This document shows, in pieces, positions 1 to 8,491 of a DNA stretch of 30,115 bases. Under the pieces are notes generated by a model, which saw nothing but the letters and a program-made list of their open reading frames with translations, had not been told where the DNA came from and ran no database searches. A program made the translations under genes and the position numbers. Source of the DNA: Xanthobacteraceae bacterium (GTDB taxonomy: Bacteria; Pseudomonadota; Alphaproteobacteria; Rhizobiales; Xanthobacteraceae); NCBI GenBank assembly GCA_019746355.1, contig JAIESC010000132.1, positions 1 through 30,115 of the forward strand. The letters run 5' to 3'. Positions within the stretch are counted from its first letter, which is position 1; every line of letters begins with the position of its first letter.

Positions 1-1887
1 GACGAGCTGCCGCCGGTCGCCGACTGGACCGTGGCGCAGCAGAACAAGAGCATTCTGTTCGAGAAGCCGGGCACCAATCGCTCGCTGGTGTTCGAATCGC
101 GCAAGGGCGACGCCGACGCGGCGTTTGCCAAGGCGCCTTACGTCCGCCGCGAGCGGCTTCGCACCGGCCGCCACTACGGCCTCACCATGGAGCCGCGTGG
201 CGTCATGGCGACATGGGACGAGGCGAAGGGCAAGCTTACGGTCTATGGCGCGGCCAAGGTGCCGTTCTTCAACCGCCGCATCCTGTCGGCGCAGATCGGG
301 CTGCCGGTCGAGCAGATCGAGATGATCGAGAACGATGTCGGCGGTGGCTATGGCGCGCGCGGCGAGTTCTACCCCGAGGATTTCCTGATCCCGTTCGCGG
401 CCCGCCACGTCAGGCGCCCGGTGAAGTGGATCGAGGACCGCCGCGAGAACCTGATGGCGATGAACCACGCCCGCGAGGAGGAGGCGATCCTCGAGGTCGC
501 CTGCGAGCGCGACGGCACGCTCATTGCGATCCGTGGTGAAGTTCACACCGACATGGGCGCCTACATGCGCACCAACGGCGCGGTCGGCGCGCGCAACGTG
601 TCGCAGTTCATGGCCGGTCCGTACCGCGTGCCGCACGTCAAGATCGATTCCTCGCTCTGGATGACCAACAAGACGCCGGTCGGCACCTATCGCGGGCCGG
701 GCCGCTTCGAGGCCAACTTCTTCCTCGAGCGCATGATCGATCTGATCGCAGCCGATCTCGGCATCGACCGCATCGAATTCCGCAGGAAGAACCTGATCAC
801 CGCGAAGGAGCAGCCCTATCCGGTTGCGACCGTGCAGCCGACCAACGCGGTCGACGAATACGACAGCGGCGATTATCCAGCGGCGCTGGAGCGGACGCTG
901 AAGGAGTTCGACTGGCCGCGGGTGTCGAAGCTTCAGGGCAAGCTGATCGACGGCAAGTATCACGGTGTCGGCGTGGTCTGCTTCATCGAAGGCGGCGCGG
1001 CGGGTCCGAAGGAATCGGCGCGGCTCGAAGTCAACGACGACGGGACGATTTCCGTTTACATGGGCACGTCGTCGGTCGGGCAGGGCGTCGAGACCGTGTT
1101 CGCGCAGATCGCCGCCGACGCGCTGGAATTGCCGATCGAGCGCATCCGTCACGTCTATCACGGCTCCACCGCCTATGTGAGCGACGGCTATGGTGCCTAT
1201 CACTCGCGCTCGACGGTGATGGGCGGCTCGGCGGTGCTCGACGCCACCAACAATTTCATGACGGTGCTGCGCCAGGCTGCGGCGAAAAAACTCGGCTGCG
1301 CGCCGGCCGACGTGAAGCTCGACATCGACAAGGTGAGCGGCGGCGGCAAGTCGATCGCGCTGAAAGAGTTTGCCGGGCTGACCGCCGAGGGCGCGTTCCT
1401 CAACAAGAAGCACACCTACAGCTACGGCGCGCATGCCGCGCACATTACCGTCGATCCGCGCATCGGCCGCATCGAGATCATCGATTACGTGGTGGTGCAG
1501 GACGTCGGCCGCGCGGTGAACCCGCTGACCTTGCGCGGCCAGGTGATCGGCTCGCTGGTGCAGGGCCTCGGCGGCGCGGTGCTGGAGGATCTGAAATACG
1601 ACGAGAACGGCCAGTTCCTCACCGGCTCGCTTGCCGATTATCTGCTGCCGACCGCGACCGACTTCCCGAACCTCCGCTGTTTCGTCACCGACGACCATCC
1701 GTCGCCGATCAATCCGCTCGGCGCCAAGGGCGCAGGCGAGGGCGGCATCATCGCCGCCGGCGGCTGCATGGCGAACGCGGTGGCGAATGCTTTGCAGAGC
1801 TTCGGCGTCGAGCCGCGGCAATTGCCGCTGTCGCCCGCTTATATCTGGGAATTGGTGCAGTCCGGCCAAAAGCAGGCCGCCGAGTAG
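1..1887 (+). CDS. Molybdenum hydroxylase large subunit (xanthine dehydrogenase/CoxL family), 5' partial
   Basis: The reading frame is open from base 1, so the true start lies upstream and the N-terminal part is missing; about 628 residues are visible. These large subunits bind molybdopterin cytosine dinucleotide and hydroxylate purines, N-heterocycles, aldehydes or CO together with FAD and 2Fe-2S subunits, which are not in this window. Visible hallmarks are the GGGYGARGEFYPED stretch (about 343-378), the VGTYRGPGRFEANF segment (about 676-720), the SVGQGVETVFAQIA cofactor segment and the C-terminal GAKGAGEGG motif, whose Glu (codon 1738-1740) is the usual catalytic base. The TYRGPGR segment lacks the Cys of the CO-dehydrogenase AYRCSFR loop, so true CO dehydrogenase is unlikely. 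The nearby cupin, RidA-like and hydantoinase genes favour an N-heterocycle or aldehyde substrate, but that is inference. Confidence 0.9.
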   Translation, partial: DELPPVADWTVAQQNKSILFEKPGTNRSLVFESRKGDADAAFAKAPYVRRERLRTGRHYGLTMEPRGVMATWDEAKGKLTVYGAAKVPFFNRRILSAQIGLPVEQIEMIENDVGGGYGARGEFYPEDFLIPFAARHVRRPVKWIEDRRENLMAMNHAREEEAILEVACERDGTLIAIRGEVHTDMGAYMRTNGAVGARNVSQFMAGPYRVPHVKIDSSLWMTNKTPVGTYRGPGRFEANFFLERMIDLIAADLGIDRIEFRRKNLITAKEQPYPVATVQPTNAVDEYDSGDYPAALERTLKEFDWPRVSKLQGKLIDGKYHGVGVVCFIEGGAAGPKESARLEVNDDGTISVYMGTSSVGQGVETVFAQIAADALELPIERIRHVYHGSTAYVSDGYGAYHSRSTVMGGSAVLDATNNFMTVLRQAAAKKLGCAPADVKLDIDKVSGGGKSIALKEFAGLTAEGAFLNKKHTYSYGAHAAHITVDPRIGRIEIIDYVVVQDVGRAVNPLTLRGQVIGSLVQGLGGAVLEDLKYDENGQFLTGSLADYLLPTATDFPNLRCFVTDDHPSPINPLGAKGAGEGGIIAAGGCMANAVANALQSFGVEPRQLPLSPAYIWELVQSGQKQAAE

Positions 1888-1898
1888 TGTTTCGCGAT

Positions 1899-2014
1899 GT
1901 CATTCCGGGGCGCTCGCGAAGCGAGCGAGCCCGGAATCCAGTGCCGAGGTGAAATCGCTTGCCGTGTTGCCCTGGATTCCGGGCTCACGCGCTGCGCGCG
2001 TGCCCCGGAATGAC
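1899..2014. repeat. Palindromic intergenic element, family A (copy 1)
   Basis: The outer arms GTCATTCCGGGGC (1899-1911) and GCCCCGGAATGAC (2002-2014) are perfect inverted repeats. Inside lie a perfect hairpin GCTCGC-gaa-GCGAGC, then GGAATCCAG, paired further on with CTGGATTCC, and a second small hairpin ACGCGC-tgc-GCGCGT. The core (about 1941-1971) is unpaired. Related copies occur at 15594-15696 and 24138-24273. It sits between the molybdenum hydroxylase and cupin genes and could act as an attenuator or mRNA stabiliser, but no such role is shown. Confidence 0.85.
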
Positions 2015-2107
2015 AGTGGTGCGTGCGGCGCAGCCGGCGCTTCATTGACGCATGAGCCGCCGCGGGCCTAGATTCCGGCCAACCCGTTCAATCACAAGGA
2101 GCCCATC

Positions 2108-2638
2108 ATGAGCGTCGCCCGTCATCCGCGCCCGAAGGAACTCGAAGGCGTGCCGGTCGAGGAGATCATGAAGAAATACGTCGGCCGCTTCCGCGAGAAG
2201 CGCGGCGATTGGGCGGCCTTCGAAGACGCCAAGATCGAAGGCTTCAAGCGCGCGCAGCACCGCTTCATCGGCGCAGGCGGCTCCGGCAAGCACACCGATC
2301 CGAACGTGATCCCGGCCGGCAACTTCACGCTGTCGATCATGTATGTGCCGGTCGGCCAGGGCAACGCCGCGCACACCCACGAGGTCGAGGAGTGCTTCTT
2401 CGTGCTGCAGGGCTATGTCGATGTGTTCGTCGAGGACGAGACCGGCAAGCGCGTCACCACGCGGCTCGGGCCGTGGGACTGCATCTCCTGCCCGGCCGGC
2501 GTGATCCACGGCTACCAGAACGACGGGCTCGAGCCGGTCTACATGCAGGTGATGCTCGGCCGCGGCAAACCGGAGCCGATGGGCTATGCCGACGAGGAGC
2601 TCTACAAGCGCCGCGACGCGCACCTGAAGGCGGTCTGA
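2108..2638 (+). CDS. Single-domain cupin protein
   Basis: The protein has 176 residues. An AAGGAG ribosome site lies just before the ATG. It carries one cupin barrel with the classic metal-site motif: HTHEVEECFFVLQG gives two His and a Glu, and the second half (GPWDCISCPAGVIHGY) supplies the distal His. Such cupins may be dioxygenases, isomerases, decarboxylases or plain binding proteins, and nothing here fixes the reaction. The roughly 75-residue N-terminal extension before the barrel contains no recognised domain. It lies downstream of a molybdenum hydroxylase gene and a palindromic repeat, and upstream of a RidA-family gene, so a role in the same small-molecule catabolism is plausible. Sure of the fold, unsure of the function. 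Confidence 0.8.
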   Translation: MSVARHPRPKELEGVPVEEIMKKYVGRFREKRGDWAAFEDAKIEGFKRAQHRFIGAGGSGKHTDPNVIPAGNFTLSIMYVPVGQGNAAHTHEVEECFFVLQGYVDVFVEDETGKRVTTRLGPWDCISCPAGVIHGYQNDGLEPVYMQVMLGRGKPEPMGYADEELYKRRDAHLKAV

Positions 2639-2776
2639 CGCTCGACGCGATCGATTGGTCTGAAGGCGGGGACGGCCGAGCCGTCCCGGCTTGCGTATCA
2701 GCCATGTGCGAAGGGCAATTCCACACGGCTCGGCCGAAGCTCATGCTGAAGCCTCCACATTCATATGGGGGCTCAC

Positions 2777-3262
2777 ATGCTCAAAATTGCGACGTGGTTC
2801 GCCGCGGTTGCGGCGCTGCTTCATGCCATTCCGGCGAGCGCGCAGGAAGGGATGAAGAAAGAAGCCTTCAACTATTCGGCCTGGACGCCCGGCATCTTCT
2901 CCGAGGCCGTCACCATCACCAACATGGGCAAGGGCAAGTTCATCTTCCTCGCCGGCGTCGGCGCGGAGGACGAGAACGGTCCGCGTGGCGCGATCCGCCA
3001 CAAGGGCGATTTCATCGCGCAGTGCAACTACGCCTACGACAAGATCAAGCGGGCGCTTGCGGCCAACAAGTCGAGCCTGAAGGAAGCTGTGAAGATGACG
3101 GTTTATGTCACCGACATGCGCTACCGGCTCGATTGGGCCAAGTGCTCGCAGGACAACTTCGCGGGCGAGCGCGTGCCGGCGCAGACGCTGGTCGGCATCA
3201 GCTCGCTGGCGTTTCCCGAGATGATGGTGGAGATCGACGTCACCGCGGTCTCGCACGAATAG
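2777..3262 (+). CDS. Exported RidA-family (YjgF/YER057c/UK114) protein
   Basis: I chose the ATG at 2777 over the in-frame ATG at 2765 because a GGGGG ribosome site precedes it and a clean signal peptide then begins: a hydrophobic run followed by IPASAQ, with likely cleavage after ASA. The mature part is a RidA fold of about 140 residues. Archetypal RidA proteins hydrolyse reactive enamines/imines and need an Arg in the C-terminal PAR motif. Here the matching stretch reads VPAQTLVGISSL, so the Arg is Gln and classical deaminase activity is doubtful; it belongs with the divergent Rid subfamilies. Export to the periplasm is also unusual. It lies between a cupin and a binding-protein gene on the same strand, which suggests a role in handling an imported or extracellular substrate. 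Confidence 0.75.
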   Translation: MLKIATWFAAVAALLHAIPASAQEGMKKEAFNYSAWTPGIFSEAVTITNMGKGKFIFLAGVGAEDENGPRGAIRHKGDFIAQCNYAYDKIKRALAANKSSLKEAVKMTVYVTDMRYRLDWAKCSQDNFAGERVPAQTLVGISSLAFPEMMVEIDVTAVSHE

Positions 3263-3328
3263 CCGCGGCACCTTGACATGGCGTTGCGGGCCCGACAGCG
3301 TGCCTGCAACGCCACGGACGGATCGTTT

Positions 3329-4321
3329 ATGAGCAAGCTGAAGCTGACTTTCGCCTGCGGGCCCTATGACCGCACCCAGGCGCTGCGCGACGGCACCGTT
3401 CAGGTCGACGGCGTCGACCTGAACTACGTCACCATGCAGCCCGCCGAGATCTTCTGGCGCATGCTGCAATACAACGAGTTCCAGGCCTGCGAGATGTCGC
3501 TGTCGAACACGACGTCGATGATGAGCGGGCCGAACCCGCCGTTCATCGCCATCCCGGTCTATCCGTCGCGCGTGTTCCGCCACGGCTACTTCTTCATCAA
3601 CACCGAGAAGGGCATCAAGAGTGGCGCGGACCTCAAGGGCAAGCGCGGCGGCGTGCCGGAATATTCGATGACCGCCGCGGTCTATATGCGCGGCGCGATG
3701 CAGCACGAGTTCGGCGTGAAGCCCAACGAGGTCGAATGGGTGCAGGGCCGCGCCGACCGGCTCGGCCGGAAGCTCCCCGCGGACATCAGGCTGACCCAGG
3801 CGCCGGCCGGCACCGAGCTCGGCGACATGCTGGAGCGCGGCGAAATCGATTTCATGATGACGGCGAACAATCCGCTGTCGTTCCGCCGCGGCTCGCCAAA
3901 GGTGGCGCGGCTGTTTCCGAACTACGCCGAGGTGGAGAAGGACTATTATCGCCGCACCAAAATCTATCCGATCATGCACACGGTGGTGGTCCGCCGCGAC
4001 GTGTACGAGAACGATCCCTGGGTCGCGCTCAACCTCTATCAGGCGCTCTGCCGCGCCAAGGAAGCGTGCTACCGCAGCGTCATGGACACCGGCACGCCCA
4101 AGGCGTCGTTCGCCTGGCTGCAGCCCATGATCGAGGAGGAGAAGCGCATCATCGGCGACGACTGGTATCCCTACGGCATCGAGAAGAACCGGCCGTCACT
4201 GGAAGCGCTGCTGCAATACACCCACGAGCACGGCCTGACCGACCGGCGGATGAAGATCGAGGACCTGTTCGCGCCCTCGACCATGCGCGACATTCCGCTG
4301 AGCGACGGCCAGCACGTGTAG
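3329..4321 (+). CDS. 4,5-dihydroxyphthalate decarboxylase-like / substrate-binding fold protein
   Basis: The start at 3329 (MSKLKLTFACGPYDRT) is chosen because family members begin there; the in-frame extension to 3278 has no family character. The 330-residue protein follows the 4,5-dihydroxyphthalate decarboxylase/NMT1-like pattern: ACGPYDRTQALRDG at the N-terminus, SRVFRHGYFFINTEKGI near residue 80, DLKGKRGGVPEYSMTA, GEIDFMMTANNP, and KIYPIMHTVVVRRDVYEN near residue 215. The fold is that of periplasmic binding proteins, but no signal peptide is visible, which agrees with a cytoplasmic enzyme or sensor. Many proteins of this family are annotated as ABC substrate-binding proteins without proof. 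No ABC permease or ATPase lies nearby. It is the last plus-strand gene before the convergent hyu operon. Confidence 0.7.
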   Translation: MSKLKLTFACGPYDRTQALRDGTVQVDGVDLNYVTMQPAEIFWRMLQYNEFQACEMSLSNTTSMMSGPNPPFIAIPVYPSRVFRHGYFFINTEKGIKSGADLKGKRGGVPEYSMTAAVYMRGAMQHEFGVKPNEVEWVQGRADRLGRKLPADIRLTQAPAGTELGDMLERGEIDFMMTANNPLSFRRGSPKVARLFPNYAEVEKDYYRRTKIYPIMHTVVVRRDVYENDPWVALNLYQALCRAKEACYRSVMDTGTPKASFAWLQPMIEEEKRIIGDDWYPYGIEKNRPSLEALLQYTHEHGLTDRRMKIEDLFAPSTMRDIPLSDGQHV

Positions 4322-4355
4322 CCGCGTTAGCGCGAACCGTCTCAACAGAGGCGGT

Positions 4356-4467
4356 GTCATGCCCGGGCTTGACCCGGGCATCCATACGACGATGCAACAA
4401 GGAGCGCTCCGACGACTTGCATTCGCCGTTCGCGCTCATGGATTGCCGGGTCAAGCCCGGCAATGAC
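4356..4467. repeat. Palindromic intergenic element, family B (copy 1)
   Basis: The left half has GTCATGCCCGGGC-ttga-CCCGGGCATCCAT; the right half has ATGGATTGCCGGG-tcaa-GCCCGGCAATGAC. Each half is itself a hairpin and the ends are inverted. It fills the gap between the convergent genes ending at 4321 and 4498, where a bidirectional terminator would be useful. A second copy in opposite orientation lies at 13426-13536. Confidence 0.85.
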
Positions 4468-4497
4468 TCGTGGAGAAAGCAGCGCAGATTTCAAGCA

Positions 4498-5562
4498 TCA
4501 GAGCTTTGCGCCACCAACGACCAGCGGCGCGGCACCGATCCACGGCGCGTCGTTGAGCGTCAGCTCGACGGTCAGCACCAGGAATTGTCCGCTCACCGGC
4601 GCAACGCTTGCTGTCATGCGTGACGACGCAGTGACGGACAATGGATAGCTGCCGGTGCAGCTTTCAGCCGTCCACGCCTTGAGCGATGCGCCGGGCAGCT
4701 CCTTGATCTTTTCCGCAAGCTGCGCCGCAAGCGGCTTGTCCGGCGCGATCGATCGCGCGACCGCATCGAGCCAGACATCGGCCTGCGCCGCCGCGCTGTC
4801 CTTCACAAAGGTGCGGATGCGCCTGACCCAGCAGCCCTTGTAGGAAATCGACGCGCGCACCGCGAAGCGTTCGGCCAGCGGTGTCGGCTGCGAGGTGCGG
4901 TTGAGCCGCGTGTCGGCATCGAAATCGGGCGCGACCGCGATATAAGCCTCCTCTGCGCCGGCGAGCCGTGCGTTTTGCTCGACCAGCCCGGCAAGCGTGC
5001 CTGCGTCTTGCGCCTTGCCGCTTTCCGCCTCACGCAGCGCCGCCGACGCGATGGCATCGCAGCGCGCGAGCAGCCTGCGTTCCGCCTCGTCAACCGTACG
5101 GCGCAGGCCCGCAAACATCGCCGTGCCGTCGATCCATTCGACCGCGGGTGCCGCGGCTTCCAGATCATGAGCGAGGCCCGCGGGCAGGGTGTCGTATTCC
5201 AGCACGCCGACGCGGCGGATCAGCGGATCGTTCTTCAGCCGCTCGCCGATCTTTTCGCCGGGCTTCGGGGTGTTGACGATCTCGCTCACCGGATCGGTGG
5301 TCCTGATCCATTCCGACACGCGTTTCGACAACGCTGTCGCAAACGCCGGCGCGCCGGTCTGCTGCACCAGCAGCAGTGCGTCCGACCAGTAGGGCGTGAA
5401 GCCGGTGATCCACGTCACCGCGGCGGGCCGCACATTGTTGGTGTAGACGATGAACGCGTCTATGCCGGCCGCGTCCATCTCGGTCCGCAGCCGCGTGAGC
5501 CGCGCCTCGAGCGCCGTAATCGGCAGCTCGTCCTTGTTCCATCCCATCAGGCCGCGGCGCAT
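4498..5562 (-). CDS. Creatinase/M24-like protein without metal ligands (likely pseudoenzyme)
   Basis: I chose the ATG at 5562 (354 residues) because GTGAGG lies just before it and overlaps the stop of the upstream M24 gene; a TTG at 5583 is the alternative. The N-terminal half looks like a creatinase N-terminal domain (AGIDAFIVYTNNVRPAAVTWITGFTPYWSD). The C-terminal half keeps the outline of a pita-bread fold (AEERYIAVAPDFDAD-like region, then RFAVRASISYKGCW where active enzymes have their first Asp pair). The HGIG, EPG and final Glu motifs are absent or replaced. It probably cannot bind two metals and may be a partner of its neighbour or use a different chemistry. It is the last gene of the operon running from 11410 down to 4498. 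Confidence 0.65.
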   Translation of the reverse strand: MRRGLMGWNKDELPITALEARLTRLRTEMDAAGIDAFIVYTNNVRPAAVTWITGFTPYWSDALLLVQQTGAPAFATALSKRVSEWIRTTDPVSEIVNTPKPGEKIGERLKNDPLIRRVGVLEYDTLPAGLAHDLEAAAPAVEWIDGTAMFAGLRRTVDEAERRLLARCDAIASAALREAESGKAQDAGTLAGLVEQNARLAGAEEAYIAVAPDFDADTRLNRTSQPTPLAERFAVRASISYKGCWVRRIRTFVKDSAAAQADVWLDAVARSIAPDKPLAAQLAEKIKELPGASLKAWTAESCTGSYPLSVTASSRMTASVAPVSGQFLVLTVELTLNDAPWIGAAPLVVGGAKL

Positions 5563-5572
5563 TTTTTGAGCC

Positions 5573-6670
5573 TCACACCGCAATGCTGAACAGTTCGCGC
5601 GGCGTGCCGGTCAGCACGTCGCAGCCGTCGTCCGTCACCGCAACGCCGTCGCCCAGCACCATGTAGCCGACCACCGGATGATAGGTGTTCGGGTGCACGA
5701 TCAGCGCCATGCCTTCCTCGATCCGCGTCGTCACGTCCTCGAGGATATGCGGCTTTGAATCGGCGAACAGGCCCATGCCGTGGCCGCGCACGCGGGTGTA
5801 TTCGCTCGTCGTGTATTGCCCCATGCCGTGCTTGCGGAACACGTCGTTCTCGGCCTTGGCGATGTCGGCCGCGGTGATGCCGGGACGCACCGTCGCAATG
5901 CCGGCTTCCATCGCCTCGCGCCACAGCGCATGCGCGGCCTTCTGTTCGGCATTGGCCTCGCCGACCACCAGCGTCCGGCAGATCTGCGCGTAGTAGCCCT
6001 CGACGCAGGGCGTGAGCTCCGTCGTCACCATGTCGCCGCGCTTCAGCCGCTTGCCGCTCGGTGGCGCCATGCCTTTCACCTCGACGCCGCCGACGCCGAT
6101 GATCTGGAAGTTGTCGTCGACGCCGTTGGCACGGAAAAACGCCTCGGCCTCGGCCACGAGTTCATAATCGGCGCGGCCCGGCCGCACCGCCTGCATGAAC
6201 ACCTTGTAGCCCTCGTCGGCGAGCCTTGCCGCCCGGCGGATCGCGTCGATCTCCTCGTCGAGCTTGCGCATCAGCAGGCGGTCGATGAAGCCGGTCTCGT
6301 CGGTGATCTTGAGCTCGCCGGCGCGCAGCGCGATCCGCCGCGGCAGCAGCCGCTGCGGCGCGGCACCCATGCTTTGGTTGCGCATACGGTCGAGCGCGGC
6401 CTCGACCTCGCCGGTGAGGTCAGGCGCCAGCACCACCTCGATGCCCGGGCAGTCGAGCGCGGCGCGGTCGGCCTCCAGCGCGCTGTCCACATAAAGCGTG
6501 ATGTGGCCGTCGCCGCGGACGATGGCGAGCGCCTGGCCTTCGAGGATGCCGAAGTCGGTCGCGTAGCGCAGGTAGTCACCCTGCCACGCGTTGCCGTAGA
6601 CCAGCATGGCGTCAAGCCCGGATTCCTGCATGGCGTCGGTAAGACGCCTGATCCGCTGCCCCGCGATCAT
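5573..6670 (-). CDS. Creatinase-like M24 family protein with altered metal site
   Basis: The 365-residue protein has a creatinase N-terminal domain (about 1-130) and an M24 pita-bread domain (about 135-360). Active M24 aminopeptidases use Asp, Asp, His, Glu, Glu for two metals. By position these are Glu218 (TTELTP), Gln229 (YYAQICRT), His297 (RGHGMG), His326 (IVHPNTY) and Asp341 here, so only His297 is kept exactly. Creatinase itself works without metal and has a comparable GYYxxxxRT stretch, so a creatinase-like amidinohydrolase or amidase is possible. The start ATG overlaps the hyuB stop by 4 bases (ATGA), showing translational coupling. Genes of this type commonly accompany hyuAB. The substrate is unknown. 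Confidence 0.75.
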   Translation of the reverse strand: MIAGQRIRRLTDAMQESGLDAMLVYGNAWQGDYLRYATDFGILEGQALAIVRGDGHITLYVDSALEADRAALDCPGIEVVLAPDLTGEVEAALDRMRNQSMGAAPQRLLPRRIALRAGELKITDETGFIDRLLMRKLDEEIDAIRRAARLADEGYKVFMQAVRPGRADYELVAEAEAFFRANGVDDNFQIIGVGGVEVKGMAPPSGKRLKRGDMVTTELTPCVEGYYAQICRTLVVGEANAEQKAAHALWREAMEAGIATVRPGITAADIAKAENDVFRKHGMGQYTTSEYTRVRGHGMGLFADSKPHILEDVTTRIEEGMALIVHPNTYHPVVGYMVLGDGVAVTDDGCDVLTGTPRELFSIAV

Positions 6671-8322
6671 GGGTTGCTCCGTCTTGTGACGACGCCCGCC
6701 GCGACGTCGTGCGCCGTCGCCTCAGCCGTGCGCTCGCGCGGATCGCCATAGCCGCCGCCGCCGGCGGTGAGGAAGGTGACGCGGTCGCCGGCCGAAATAT
6801 CCACTTCGGTCGCTTTCTTGACGTCGGCCTCGCTGCCGTCGGCGCGCCGGATGACGCAGCCGTTCACCGCACCGGGCTTGCCGCCGTGCAGGCCCCATGG
6901 CGGATCGCGGGTGCGGTCGAGATTGATGTTGGCCTTGCACTTCTGCAGGAGCTGATAGGTCAGCTCGAGCCCGAGGCCGCCGCGATATTTTCCCTCGCCG
7001 CCCGAGTCGGCGCGCAGCGCATGGGTCTCGACCAGCACCGGATACTTGATCTCCTGCAGCTCGACCGGCGTGTTGCGCACGTCGCCCTGGCAGACCGACA
7101 CGGCGGCGTCCTCGCCGTCCTCGTTCGGGCGTCCGCCCCAGCCGCCGCCGAAGATGTTCATCAGGAGGAAGCGCGAGCCGTCGTCGCGGAAGCCGAAGAA
7201 CGAGCAGCCGCCCATGTCGCCCTTGTGCGCGGCCGGCACGAGATGCGGCACCGCGGGCGCGAGCGCTTTCAGGATGGTGTCGATCACGGTCGGCAGCGCG
7301 ATGCTCCAGAGCCCGAGCGCCGACGGCGGCTTGGCCGAGAGCATCGTGCCTTCCGGCAGCACCACCTCGAGCGGCCGGAAGCAGCCTTCGTTGACGTCGA
7401 GATCGGGCGAGGTCAGCGCCTTGAACGCGACGCGTGCGCCGGCGATGCCGCCGCCGCGCCCCGAGTTGAGCGGGCCGGGCACCTGCGGGTTCATCTCGGA
7501 AAAGTCGACCGTCATCTGCGATCCGCGCACGCGGACCTTGACCTTCACGCGCAGCGGCTTGTCGAGCGTGCGGCCGTCATTGTCGAGGAAGCTCTCGGCC
7601 TCGTAGTCGCCGTCCGGGATTTGCCCCACCACGGCGCGCGCCGCCGCCTCGGCCTGGTCCCACACCTTGGCGATGCAGGCCTCGACCGTCTGCCGGCCAT
7701 AACGCGCGATCAATTCACCATAGCGTCGCGCGCCGAGCTGGCAGGAGGCGATCTGCGCGCGCAGGTCGCCGAGCGCCGAGTCCGGATAGCGCGTGTTGTC
7801 GCGGATGATCTGCCACAGCGTCTCGTTGCGCTTGCCGGCCTCGTAGATTTTCAGCGAGCGCATCTGGATGCCTTCGGCATAGATGTCGCTCGAGCCGTAG
7901 GAGCCGAAGCCCTGCCGCACGCCGCCGATGTCGACCCAGTGGGCACGGTTGGCGGCAAAGCCGACGAGCTCGCCGTTGTGGAAGCAGGGCGAATAGACCA
8001 CGACGTTATTGAGGTGCTGGCCGCAGATTTCGCCCTGGTTCATCACCACGACGTCGCCCGGCGCAAAGCCCTTGAGGCCGTAGCGCTCGATGCCGTCGGC
8101 GACCGCAACGCCGAGGTCGGCGAGGAAGATCGGCAGGCCGCCGCGGTTCTGCGAGATCATCCGCGCCTGAGTATCGATCAGCCCGCAGCAGTAGTCGCGG
8201 ACCTCGTAGATCATCATGTTGTAGGCGGCTTTCGACAGCGCGTTCGCCATCTCGTCGGCGTAGGCGACGATGGCGTTGCGCACGACCTCGACGGTGATCG
8301 GATGGGCCTCGTTGCGGTTCAT
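6667..8322 (-). CDS. hyuB: Hydantoinase B/oxoprolinase family subunit
   Basis: The start at 8322 (MNRNEAHPITVEVVRN) is used: homologues begin there, GGAGACG lies upstream, and the longer open frame runs into a repeat element. The protein has 551 residues. Hallmarks are PITVEVVRNAIV at the N-terminus, YSPCFHNGELVGFAANRAHWVDIGG in the first third, the glycine-rich GPLNSGRGGGIAG and the C-terminal FLTAGGGGYGDPRER. HyuB-type subunits act with HyuA-type ATPase subunits in ATP-dependent opening of hydantoin, N-methylhydantoin, oxoproline or related rings; acetone and acetophenone carboxylases are relatives. Its partner hyuA lies immediately upstream but is separated by a palindromic repeat of about 130 bp. 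It is coupled by ATGA overlap to the M24 gene. Confidence 0.9.
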   Translation of the reverse strand: MNRNEAHPITVEVVRNAIVAYADEMANALSKAAYNMMIYEVRDYCCGLIDTQARMISQNRGGLPIFLADLGVAVADGIERYGLKGFAPGDVVVMNQGEICGQHLNNVVVYSPCFHNGELVGFAANRAHWVDIGGVRQGFGSYGSSDIYAEGIQMRSLKIYEAGKRNETLWQIIRDNTRYPDSALGDLRAQIASCQLGARRYGELIARYGRQTVEACIAKVWDQAEAAARAVVGQIPDGDYEAESFLDNDGRTLDKPLRVKVKVRVRGSQMTVDFSEMNPQVPGPLNSGRGGGIAGARVAFKALTSPDLDVNEGCFRPLEVVLPEGTMLSAKPPSALGLWSIALPTVIDTILKALAPAVPHLVPAAHKGDMGGCSFFGFRDDGSRFLLMNIFGGGWGGRPNEDGEDAAVSVCQGDVRNTPVELQEIKYPVLVETHALRADSGGEGKYRGGLGLELTYQLLQKCKANINLDRTRDPPWGLHGGKPGAVNGCVIRRADGSEADVKKATEVDISAGDRVTFLTAGGGGYGDPRERTAEATAHDVAAGVVTRRSNP

Positions 8323-8342
8323 GGGCAGGACGTCTCCACACG

Positions 8343-8470
8343 TGTCCCGGATGCGGTGCAGCGTGAGCGTAGCGAACGGTGCACCGCTGATCCGGGACCG
8401 TTCCAAATTCGGAGGGCGGTACGGTCCCGGATCAGCAGTGCACCGCTTCGCGCTGCACTGCATCCGGGAC
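8343..8470. repeat. Palindromic intergenic element, family C
   Basis: The ends are inverted: GTCCCGGATGC (from 8343) against GCATCCGGGAC (to 8470). Inside, GTGCACCGCTGATCCGGGACC and its near mirror GGTCCCGGATCAGCAGTGCACCG face each other. It differs in sequence from families A and B. It lies inside the hyu operon, between hyuA (stop at 8492) and hyuB (start at 8322), where it could reduce or stabilise distal transcript. No other copy is visible in this window. Confidence 0.8.
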
Positions 8471-8491
8471 GCGAGTGGAGAGAGTTGCGAT

